Shown: piece by piece, positions 56,166-64,000 of the stretch
How positions within the stretch are numbered: position 1 is the stretch's first letter
Layout: each line of letters begins with the position of its first letter
Program-made: the position numbers and the translations under genes
Assembly (NCBI RefSeq): GCF_021245735.1
Contig: NZ_JAJISB010000003.1
Coordinates: 310,001 to 374,000, forward strand
Direction: 5' to 3'
From: Brevibacillus daliensis
GTDB taxonomy: Bacteria; Bacillota; Bacilli; Brevibacillales; Brevibacillaceae
Length of the DNA: 64,000 nucleotides
The notes under the pieces: generated by a model
The model's input: the letters and a program-made list of their open reading frames with translations, nothing else
What the model was told of the DNA's origin: nothing
The model's database searches: none

Positions 56166-57311
56166 ATGGAAGACCAAGTATTTAAGGAGCATAATTATAA
56201 ACCTCCTACTCGTTATAAACGTGTTGGAATCTGGCAATTGGCCGTTGCATTTGTGGCGATCGGCTGTGTAATTCTTGCCGATCGTACATGGGATACAGAT
56301 TATTTGGGTATGATTTTACCTTTTTGGCCTGTGCTTTTAATAGCAATTGGTTTAGAACTGATCCTTTATCAATTATTTTCAAAAGATGATACGAATTATG
56401 AGACAAAAATTAGCTTCAAGAGTATCTTTATTCTTATCCTACTTGTAGGTGGTACATATACCTACTATATGATAACAGAAGGAAACTTCTTCAATAATAT
56501 GGGCAACTATATTTATCGCGGACCAGTGGAAAATCATATGATTGTAGAGAAGGATGTGCCTTTTGCAGAAGCAGAGAACATACGTATTACGAATCCTTTT
56601 GGAAAAGTAATCGTGGAGGGTTCGGCAGATAAAAACGTTCACCTATCCGTCTCAGCAAACCTAAAAGCAGATGACGTAAATAATGTAGAGGAATACCTGA
56701 AAGATATTCAAGTTATCTTGAGAGAAGGTAGCACCAGTTCAGTAACGATTGAAGATCCTAAACATCGAGCCAGAGATATTGATATAATCATGCGAGTCCC
56801 CGCTCACATGAATATTCAGACTAAAGTGGATGCAGGGTCTATTATGGTAACAAATGTTGCTTCAGCTGAGCTTCATTCTAATGCAGGGACAATTACTGTT
56901 GACCAAATTACGAAAAAACTACAGGCTGCAACAAATGCAGGCGAAATACAAGCGAGCAATGTTAACTCTGCAAATCTCGAATCGAACGTAGGGAAAATTG
57001 AAGTGAAAAACGAGATTAGAGGAGATTTAACAATCAAAAATGATGTTGGTAAGGTGGAAGTTACCGCTACTTCAAGTCCAGATGGTGATTGGAAGCTAAT
57101 CAACAATATCGGAAAAGTAGAAATTACGATACCGAGAGAAAGTAACGTTACACTTAGTGGGGAAACAGAGCTTGGTTCAATTGATATGATCGATCAAACA
57201 TTTTCGTCTCATGAAGACCGTAATATGCTGAAAGAGAAGCTAGGAACTGGACAGAACAATATCAGAGTTGAGACTGGTGTAGGTAATATATTATTTCAGC
57301 TAACAGAGTAA
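56166..57311 (+). CDS. membrane protein with DUF4097-type beta-helix domain (LiaF/LiaG-like)
   Basis: A 381-aa protein. The first 120 residues hold three transmembrane segments (about 22-40, 50-68 and 84-103). The rest is a repetitive beta-strand domain in which the pattern NAGxIxxxxVxSANLxSNVGKIEV recurs, typical of DUF4097 proteins. Relatives occur with cell-envelope stress systems of Firmicutes. The only AAAGGAG is 14 bases before the ATG, longer than usual, so expression may be low or the start uncertain. No partner gene was recognised. Confidence 0.75.
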   Translation: MEDQVFKEHNYKPPTRYKRVGIWQLAVAFVAIGCVILADRTWDTDYLGMILPFWPVLLIAIGLELILYQLFSKDDTNYETKISFKSIFILILLVGGTYTYYMITEGNFFNNMGNYIYRGPVENHMIVEKDVPFAEAENIRITNPFGKVIVEGSADKNVHLSVSANLKADDVNNVEEYLKDIQVILREGSTSSVTIEDPKHRARDIDIIMRVPAHMNIQTKVDAGSIMVTNVASAELHSNAGTITVDQITKKLQAATNAGEIQASNVNSANLESNVGKIEVKNEIRGDLTIKNDVGKVEVTATSSPDGDWKLINNIGKVEITIPRESNVTLSGETELGSIDMIDQTFSSHEDRNMLKEKLGTGQNNIRVETGVGNILFQLTE

Positions 57312-57342
57312 AAACCGGCTACATTTAGTCGGTTTTTTCTTT
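57311..57342 (+). terminator. rho-independent terminator
   Basis: AAAACCGGCT pairs with AGTCGGTTTT, followed by a T tract. Confidence 0.85.
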
Positions 57343-57389
57343 TGCAAGAATAGATACTTGATTCGAGTAGATTTTCTAATAAAAATAGT

Positions 57390-57417
57390 TTGACAAGTGA
57401 TGGAAATATAATATAAT
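57390..57417 (+). promoter_or_regulatory. near-consensus sigma-A promoter
   Basis: TTGACA (57390-57395), a 16-base spacer and TATAAT (57412-57417). Both hexamers are exact consensus. The start of transcription should be near 57424. Confidence 0.75.
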
Positions 57418-57423
57418 AAAAGT

Positions 57424-57518
57424 ACAGTATGGTTTCTCTCCACTCCTATCCAAATTATTAAAGCACGAATGTGCTGCCGTTGATTGAATGCGCTTTCATT
57501 CATCAGCGGCTTTTTTTT
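57424..57518 (+). ncRNA. candidate small RNA or leader with intrinsic terminator
   Basis: About 95 bases between the near-consensus promoter and a terminator (57476-57518, GCCG..GAATG/CATTC..CGGC plus T8). No ORF fits. The 5' half contains a C/U-rich single-stranded tract (57432-57451). A short AGCAC/GTGCT hairpin precedes the terminator. A leader attenuator for the gene at 57597 is the other reading. Confidence 0.5.
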
Positions 57519-57596
57519 ATTTTTATAGCAAGTATTATTATCCTCTCCTCTTTCATATGCTTGTCCTAGGAGGTTTTCCAGAAGGGGGAGTAGGTC

Positions 57597-58709
57597 ATGA
57601 AAAAACTTACTATTATTAAAGATGCAGAAGTGCTCTCATCCCATAGTTCCAGAAAGACAGACATTTGGATTCAGGATGGAAAAATATTGCGAATGAATCT
57701 AGATACACTTTCTCGTATTTTCCCAGAAAACTATCAGGTAGAATATGTTATGGCATCTGATTATTACGTATTGCCTGGTTTCGTTACTCTATTTCCGGCA
57801 GATCAGCTTGTCCAGCGATCTGCATCCAGCTATATCAACCAAATTAGAAAGCTGATAGAACAGGGGACAACGAGCTTCGTCGCTACAATCCCTTTTCATG
57901 ACTGGATGGATGATTATCAGTTACTGTATAAAATCTATCCCCACTATAATAGTATTCTTGATTACGCCATACGAATTCAATTTTCAGGTAGTAGCTTTAA
58001 AATAAATCGTCTGAAAAGAGCAGTGGAAAAAGGATTTTGTCTTTTCGAAATAGTTGTTGAGCATGAGGATCAGTTACATCGTATGGATTGGGAGCAGCTA
58101 TCCATCTATATGAAAGGAAGACAAATTTCTCTTCATGTAACGATACCTTCTTCAGTCTCTACAGCCGATCGAGAAAAAATTATTGAACATTGGAATACCT
58201 ATTGTGTATATTATAAGATCAGAACCCGTTATGAAATGGGAGTGGCTCGGGAGAGAGAAGAAGAGGTTCCCTTTTTCTTAATTAAGTTTATATCTCAAAT
58301 GAATAATCATGATTGGAAAAAAATGATGCTTCAACTGGATCAAGATGAATATCAGTATTTACCTGTTATCTTGTCTCCTGAGCTACTTTTTGCTCGTAGG
58401 GAAACGCGGGTAATTCAGTTTCTATCAATGCTAGTACGATTCTGTTCCACAAATCCTGCTAAAATGATTGGCTGTTATCCCCAAAAAGGAAATGTCCAAA
58501 GTGGAGCAGATGCAGACTTAATTTTCCTTAATAAGGATATTTTCTTGACAAAAGATGCCTTTTCTACTATGCTAACTTTTAGCGAAATGTGTAATTCTGC
58601 GCTTGTTATGTCGAAGGGTATGTGGATTTATCGACATGGAATGCATGAGTCAATAATAGGGACTGGTAAATATTTGCAACATTTGAAACCTTATAATTAT
58701 GCATTGTAG
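57597..58709 (+). CDS. amidohydrolase-superfamily homologue lacking the metal site
   Basis: A 370-aa protein whose ends resemble dihydroorotase/adenine-deaminase-like amidohydrolases: an N-terminal beta segment ending YYVLPGFVTLFPADQ, and a C-terminal NPAKMIGCYPQKGNVQSGADADLIFLN. In active enzymes PGFID is followed by HxH metal ligands; here they are replaced by LFPAD. No other convincing metal-ligand histidine cluster is visible. It is therefore probably a pseudoenzyme with another role. GGGGGAG and TAGG precede the ATG. It is transcribed after the small-RNA-like unit. Confidence 0.7.
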   Translation: MKKLTIIKDAEVLSSHSSRKTDIWIQDGKILRMNLDTLSRIFPENYQVEYVMASDYYVLPGFVTLFPADQLVQRSASSYINQIRKLIEQGTTSFVATIPFHDWMDDYQLLYKIYPHYNSILDYAIRIQFSGSSFKINRLKRAVEKGFCLFEIVVEHEDQLHRMDWEQLSIYMKGRQISLHVTIPSSVSTADREKIIEHWNTYCVYYKIRTRYEMGVAREREEEVPFFLIKFISQMNNHDWKKMMLQLDQDEYQYLPVILSPELLFARRETRVIQFLSMLVRFCSTNPAKMIGCYPQKGNVQSGADADLIFLNKDIFLTKDAFSTMLTFSEMCNSALVMSKGMWIYRHGMHESIIGTGKYLQHLKPYNYAL

Positions 58710-58728
58710 CCCCTTATGGGGTTTTTTT
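58709..58728 (+). terminator. rho-independent terminator
   Basis: CCCC-TTAT-GGGG followed by T7, directly after the amidohydrolase-like stop. Confidence 0.75.
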
Positions 58729-58971
58729 CGCAAGACTTATGATGACTTGTCTCACACAGATTCATAATCGACATGCTAAAAAAATTTCCTCAATAAAACT
58801 TTCGTTACTCTGATTTACCTCGAAGTAAAAGTATGGTTGAACGTACATATCTCGTACTCATTTCCTAGTTAGAACTCCCCTTTATGACACTGTCCATTGA
58901 CTAATGGGGAAGACTTTTTTCGCAGTACATAGAAAAATGGAATTTATCTCGAAAAAGTCTCTGGCTTTTCC

Positions 58972-58999
58972 GCAACTTTTAGTGATCAATACTGTCTAA
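58972..58999 (+). promoter_or_regulatory. candidate ECF-type promoter upstream of the sigma factor gene
   Basis: GCAACTT followed, 16 bases after the AACTT, by TCTAA resembles the general AAC...TCTAA pattern of ECF sigma promoters, with its end 55 bases before the start codon. Autoregulation is common for this class. The remaining region 58729-58971 shows nothing else. Confidence 0.35.
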
Positions 59000-59054
59000 G
59001 TTAATGTATCGATCACTGGGATGGTAGGAATCGCTTAGGAGGTAAACCTAGATC

Positions 59055-59648
59055 ATGACTGATTCCCAGTTAATTCGCGAAATTAAAGAGGGCAATTTGG
59101 AAAGTTACGCTGAGTTAATCAGGCGTTATGAACGTAAGATCTTGACTTTTGTTTCTCATATGCTTAGACAGGCACATTTAGAGCATGTCGCTGAGGATAT
59201 TTGTCAGGAGACTTTTTACAAGGCGTACAAGAGTATTCACTCATTCCGGGATGTGGAAGCTACTTTTTCGACGTGGCTCTACACGATTGCTCGCAATACG
59301 GTTTTAAGTGAACTTCGTAAAAGCAGGAATGCTGATGTTTATCTGGAAGACAGCATTCACGTTCCAAGTATTGCCTTTGAACGTTTGCCTGAACAGCAGT
59401 TGCTGCAAACGGAACGGGAAGATTTGGTTCGTCAAGCCATAAATAATTTACCAGAAAAACAGCGTTCAGCATTAGTTTTACGGGAATATGAGCAATTGGA
59501 TTACAGTGAAATTGCCCAAATCCTAGACTTAACCGTCAGTTCAGTTAAATCTCTTTTATTTCGCGCGCGACAAAGCATAAAACTCCAATTGGAAGCATAT
59601 GTCATAGATTCTCAACTGGAAGAAGTCGAAGGGATGAGTAAGCGATGA
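59055..59648 (+). CDS. ECF-type RNA polymerase sigma factor
   Basis: A 197-aa sigma-70 family factor with region 2 (about residues 20-92; EDICQETFYKAYKSI and FSTWLYTIARN) and region 4 (about 125-180; LPEKQRSALVLREYEQLDYSEIAQIL, then an HTH). Region 3 is missing, as in ECF factors. AGGAGGTAAAC precedes the ATG. The next gene overlaps and is an anti-sigma factor. The regulon is unknown. It resembles the SigW/SigX group but I could not assign it. Confidence 0.9.
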   Translation: MTDSQLIREIKEGNLESYAELIRRYERKILTFVSHMLRQAHLEHVAEDICQETFYKAYKSIHSFRDVEATFSTWLYTIARNTVLSELRKSRNADVYLEDSIHVPSIAFERLPEQQLLQTEREDLVRQAINNLPEKQRSALVLREYEQLDYSEIAQILDLTVSSVKSLLFRARQSIKLQLEAYVIDSQLEEVEGMSKR

Positions 59649-60307
59649 GGTGCGAGGAAATTCAAGATTTATTACAAGAATATGTGAAAGGTAGTTTGTC
59701 GGAATTATCGGAACGCCGTGTCCAGAACCATATTGGTCAATGTGAACATTGTAATTCGCAATATACAGTGGTTCGAGATAGTTCTTACTACCTCCAATTA
59801 AATAAAGAAAAGTATAACGAGGATACGCAGCCTAGTAAATCGATTGTAGATGCAGTGATGACTAGAATACTATCTGAAGAAAAATGGGCTATTCCTATTG
59901 GTAAAAAGATTTTTACCGTTACAGTACGCATGAGAAGAATGGGTCTCGCTGCAGCTATGTTCCTGCTGATGATTTTTTCGTTTACACTTTATAATCAGAC
60001 GGGTAATAATATGGATGTCTTCCTGTCATACACGGCAAAGGCAGAAGCTCTTTCTTCTGATAGCATTGGTCCAAAAGCTGATGTTAGTACAGCATCAGAA
60101 TCTGATAAAGCCGTGCAGATTGTAGATAGCCTGTCTTCTGATCAGGCTGTGCAGAAAAAAGTACTTCCTGCTGAGAAACATGTTAAAGAAATTGCTTCTG
60201 ATGCAATGGATTACCAGACTGGTACCGAGCCTAATTTTGGTGTCATTCTTAGTCTTTTAGGAATATTTATTACTGTTATCACGATGAGTTGGTTTACAAG
60301 AGCGTAA
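59645..60307 (+). CDS. zinc-finger anti-sigma factor, membrane bound
   Basis: A 220-aa protein with an N-terminal ZAS domain. The HxxxCxxC motif is H29, C33 and C36 in NHIGQCEHC. A transmembrane helix is at about 98-115 and a second hydrophobic segment at about 198-217. ATGA overlaps the sigma gene, indicating coupling. It should hold the sigma factor at the membrane until cleaved by regulated proteolysis, for which PrsW is a known type of protease. The signal is unknown. Confidence 0.88.
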   Translation: MRCEEIQDLLQEYVKGSLSELSERRVQNHIGQCEHCNSQYTVVRDSSYYLQLNKEKYNEDTQPSKSIVDAVMTRILSEEKWAIPIGKKIFTVTVRMRRMGLAAAMFLLMIFSFTLYNQTGNNMDVFLSYTAKAEALSSDSIGPKADVSTASESDKAVQIVDSLSSDQAVQKKVLPAEKHVKEIASDAMDYQTGTEPNFGVILSLLGIFITVITMSWFTRA

Positions 60308-60336
60308 GAAACCAATAAAATAGAATTGATTAAGGT

Positions 60337-60361
60337 AAGACCGTCCGGGCGACGGTCTTTT
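60337..60361 (+). terminator. rho-independent terminator
   Basis: AAGACCGTC pairs with GACGGTCTT around a 5-base loop, followed by a T tract. Confidence 0.85.
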
Positions 60362-60398
60362 AGTTGTCTCGGGAATGTATGAAAAGAGGTGGAACCGC

Positions 60399-61352
60399 AT
60401 GCCTAAGAAATGGTTGCGAGTAATGGAAGAAGCAATAAATAAAATTGAGAACAATGAAGTAGAGCTTGGGATACAAGTTTTGAATAAAATCGGTGAGCAC
60501 GGCAAAGAGTTTCCAGATGTCATGTTCTACCTGGCAGATGTATGGAATGAATTGGGTCATACAGAAGCGGCAATGACGATTCTACGAGATCTGATCGAAG
60601 AGAAAAAGGGTGACACGGAGCTTCTTCAAGAAGCAAAAATTATGGCGTCCGAGATCTCTTTGGATGAAGGGGACTTTGACACAGCGCATGATTATCTTTA
60701 TGAACTTAAAGATGAGGGATATGATGATACGCAGCTGTATTTATTATTAGCTGATCTATACGCTATGCAGGGTTTGGAAGAGGTAGCGATTAAGTATTTG
60801 CAAGTGGCTCATTCACGCGATGATGATAATGAAGAATTAACAACCATTTTGAGTGAGATGTATTTAAAAGCAGGGCGAGTACAAGAAGCGATTGATTTGT
60901 TGGAGGACATTTCAGAGACAACATTCCATTCGCTCGTATTAAAAGCACGCATGTTTGCTCAACAGGGTCAATTTGAGGAAGCATATCAACTTTACACAAA
61001 AGCGGCTCAGTACGAACAAATTCCTGAGGTGCTTTATGGGTGTAGCTTAATGGCGTTCAATACAGAAAAATGGGAAGAAGCTCTGCGATTTGTTGAACTG
61101 TTATTAGCGGTTGATGAAGAGTATATGATTGCTTATCCGTTACACTGTGATATTCTGCTTTCACTAGGTAATACGGAAGCTGCTATCGAAAGCTTGAAAA
61201 AATATGTAGATATATCTGGTTTCGATGTTGAACAGATTCGTAGATTAACTGCATTATTACTTCAAGCTGGACGCTATGAGGAAGTCAAAGAGTATCAGAA
61301 ACTGTTAGATCAATGGGATCTACAAGAAGAAACGGAAGAAGAGAAGAGCTAG
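60399..61352 (+). CDS. TPR-repeat protein (YpiA-like)
   Basis: A 317-aa protein made of about eight tetratricopeptide-like helical repeats (first at about residues 15-60, e.g. EDFEEAYQLYTKA-type units and VAIKYLQVAH), ending in a Glu-rich tail. B. subtilis has the longer TPR protein YpiA (423 aa) directly after the aroA gene, so the position agrees. GAGGTGG precedes ATG 60399. It is a scaffold protein with no catalytic site. Confidence 0.85.
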   Translation: MPKKWLRVMEEAINKIENNEVELGIQVLNKIGEHGKEFPDVMFYLADVWNELGHTEAAMTILRDLIEEKKGDTELLQEAKIMASEISLDEGDFDTAHDYLYELKDEGYDDTQLYLLLADLYAMQGLEEVAIKYLQVAHSRDDDNEELTTILSEMYLKAGRVQEAIDLLEDISETTFHSLVLKARMFAQQGQFEEAYQLYTKAAQYEQIPEVLYGCSLMAFNTEKWEEALRFVELLLAVDEEYMIAYPLHCDILLSLGNTEAAIESLKKYVDISGFDVEQIRRLTALLLQAGRYEEVKEYQKLLDQWDLQEETEEEKS

Positions 61353-61363
61353 AATAACTGAAT

Positions 61364-61406
61364 AAAAAGCGTCAGATCCATTTGTACTGGGTCTGACGCT
61401 TTTTTA
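61364..61406 (+). terminator. rho-independent terminator after the TPR gene
   Basis: AAAAAGCGTCAGA pairs with TCTGACGCTTTTT. Confidence 0.92.
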
Positions 61407-61910
61407 CGTTATTTGAATGTGATCAGGAAAGAAGTTCAAATAGATTCCATAATAAATATTATGGAACGGATAAACGAGAGTTATAGAGTCGTTCCGATAA
61501 TTATTGGTGCGTCTAGGGGAGTTATGGGTTGCGTCCCTGGTAGTTATGTTGGACATCTAAGACTGTTAATAAACCCACACATACATATTTGGTATCATGG
61601 ATTTAATATAATCAATAGCACGTTGAAAACACTATTAAAGATTGCTTTCTCGAAAGAATCTGCAGCGTATCGTCGAATATTAGGGATTAGGTGACTAAAT
61701 GTATTTAAGACCATTCGTGTGTTTGCAAGCCCCAAATGTTTTGCAACAATATATGTATGAACTCTTTAGGAGTAAAAGGGTGCGATGGGTATGCCGTATG
61801 TAATGAAAACAACAGTTTGGTAAATTAGGTTTTTCAATTATGATTTTGAGTTGTCGATTAAGATACCGAGAATTTATTGGGGCTTTTTCATTTGACTGTA
61901 CAGCTAAACA
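61407..61910. other. decayed region upstream of the alcohol dehydrogenase remnant
   Basis: About 500 AT-rich bases. An open frame of 93 codons (61413-61694) has no ribosome site and no recognisable protein pattern. An in-frame stop at 61905-61907 cuts off any N-terminal extension of the dehydrogenase remnant. Nothing else is supported. Confidence 0.5.
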
Positions 61911-62814
61911 ATTAGGGGAAGCGGAAGCTGTATCGATACGGCAAAAGCCATCGTGGTTCTGGAGAGCAATGGTGGTTACATCGGGGACTACATGGGTGGC
62001 AAAAAAACATGCAAGCCAGCAAACATCACCCATATTGCGATTCCCACAACAGCCGGGACCGGTTCGGAAGCCACGGATGTCACCATTATCACGAACACCA
62101 CTACTGACGTCAAAATGATGATCAAACACCCTGCCTTCATGTCAACAGTCGCCATCGTCGACCCTTACTTGACCTGCTCAGCACCACTGCCTGTCATCGC
62201 GGCCACAGGAGTCGATGCTCTCTGCCATGCCATTGAAGCGTTTCTATCCAAAAAAGCACATCCCATGACCCACACCCTTGCCCGATCCGCTATCACACAT
62301 ATTATCAGCTCCTTACAACGCTCCTATGACGATCCGCATGATCTGGATGCCAAAGAAAGCATGTGCATCGGATCGCTGCAGGCAGGTATGGCCTTCTCCA
62401 ATGCATCCGTCACTTTGGTACACGGCATGTCCCGTCCAGTCGGCGCTCTTTTTCACGTCCCGCACGGCATTTTCAATGCGATGCTGCTGCCTGCTGTCTT
62501 GGACTTCAGCAAGGAGGATTGTGTCGAGCAGTTAGCTGAATTGCTGCCTTTGTTTATGCCGGACAGGAAAACGGATTCTCTCTCAGTCGAAGCGAGGGCG
62601 GATATGATGATTCAACAGGTCAAGGAGCTGTGCCGTTACCTGCAAATTCCCACTCTGCGTGGCTGGTGGCTGGGGGGGGCCCGAAGAGGTGTTTAAGGCT
62701 TCCCTGGATAAAATGGCCCATGATGCACTAGCGAGTGGAAGCCCTGGCAACAATCCAAGGGTGCCGTCGAAAGAAGAAATCGTGAATCTTTACATGATTA
62801 CGCTTATTCGCTCA
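61911..62814 (+). pseudogene. iron-type alcohol dehydrogenase, truncated and frameshifted
   Basis: A group III (Fe-dependent) alcohol dehydrogenase fragment. It begins at IRGSGSCIDTAKA, the cofactor-binding GGGSxIDTAKA region. It continues with IPTTAGTGSEATDV, ALCHAIEAFLS and the iron-binding HGMSRPVGALFHVPHG. The frame shifts at a run of G near 62672-62680. The tail, VFKASLDKMAHDALASGSPGNNPRVPSKEEIV, is in the next frame. The first half of the gene, including its start, is missing. The sequence is GC-richer than its surroundings. Confidence 0.85.
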
Positions 62815-62824
62815 GCTAACAAGG

Positions 62825-62867
62825 AACTCTGCTGCTCATGCACCAATGAGGCAGCAGAGTTTTTTTA
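62825..62867 (+). terminator. rho-independent terminator of the broken dehydrogenase gene
   Basis: AACTCTGCTGC pairs with GCAGCAGAGTT, then T6. Confidence 0.9.

Positions 62868-64000
<1,133 letters not shown>

Noticed and set aside
61413-61694. Open frame of 93 codons before the dehydrogenase remnant
   Set aside because: TTG start with no ribosome site, no domain pattern, in decayed AT-rich DNA.

Overview
This window is chromosomal DNA from a low-GC, endospore-forming member of the Bacillales. Spore genes (sleB-ypeB, a spoVIF-type gene, spoIVA) and TRAP-controlled tryptophan genes point this way. Gene order follows the Bacillus subtilis ypbE-gudB-ansA-prsW-sleB-cmk-der-gpsA-spoIVA-hbs-folE-mtrB-hepS-menG-hepT-ndk-cheR-aro-trp-hisC-tyrA-aroA-ypiA segment, with several insertions. 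A Brevibacillus-like organism in the Paenibacillaceae is my best guess. This is inferred from protein style and gene order, not from a search.

Layout. 0-6.4 kb: LysM protein, thioredoxin-reductase-like enzyme, mecA, a PIG-L deacetylase, gudB and ansA. 6.5-13.2 kb: prsW, a small zinc-ribbon protein, sleB-ypeB, a PilZ protein, a DUF5359 protein, cmk, plsC and a four-S1-domain ypfD. 13.4-23.3 kb: yphA-like membrane protein, YIEGIA protein with its small overlapping partner, der, plsY, gpsA, spoVIF-type, yphE-like, two 2Fe-2S ferredoxins, yphF-like lipoprotein, spoIVA and hbs. 23.5-26.2 kb: folE, a GNAT remnant, tRNA-Pro(GGG), a lytic transglycosylase and mtrB (TRAP). 26.4-35.8 kb, accessory: a solitary OppA-type binding protein, an acetoin/2-oxoacid dehydrogenase operon (acoA-acoB-acoC-lpdA) with an upstream cre site, a SorC-type regulator and two poorly known genes. 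35.9-40.9 kb: a menaquinone cluster in which a UbiA prenyltransferase, UbiX and MqnA lie between hepS-menG and hepT. 41-56 kb: ndk, cheR and the aromatic supraoperon aroC-aroB-aroH-trpEDCFBA-hisC-tyrA-aroA with a complete TRAP attenuator. 56-61.4 kb: DUF4097-type membrane protein, an sRNA-like unit, a metal-site-less amidohydrolase homologue, an ECF sigma/anti-sigma pair and a TPR protein. 61.4-64 kb: foreign-looking DNA with a broken iron-type alcohol dehydrogenase and the 5' part of a Rieske ring-hydroxylating dioxygenase.

How the genes work together. Chorismate made by aroA/aroC feeds tryptophan (trpE), prephenate (aroH, then tyrA and hisC) and, through MqnA, menaquinone. HepS/HepT supply the side chain, the UbiA enzyme attaches it and MenG methylates. 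TRAP, encoded about 20 kb upstream, should control the trp leader. Main points for follow-up: a pair of co-oriented structured repeats with compensatory base changes (one supplies the stop codon of menG), a candidate ribosome-site-sequestering hairpin before a 51-aa ORF, a candidate C/U-rich small RNA, the amidohydrolase-like pseudoenzyme, the futalosine-type genes in the hepS-menG-hepT locus, and the dioxygenase region at the right edge. I saw no CRISPR array, prophage or intact insertion sequence.
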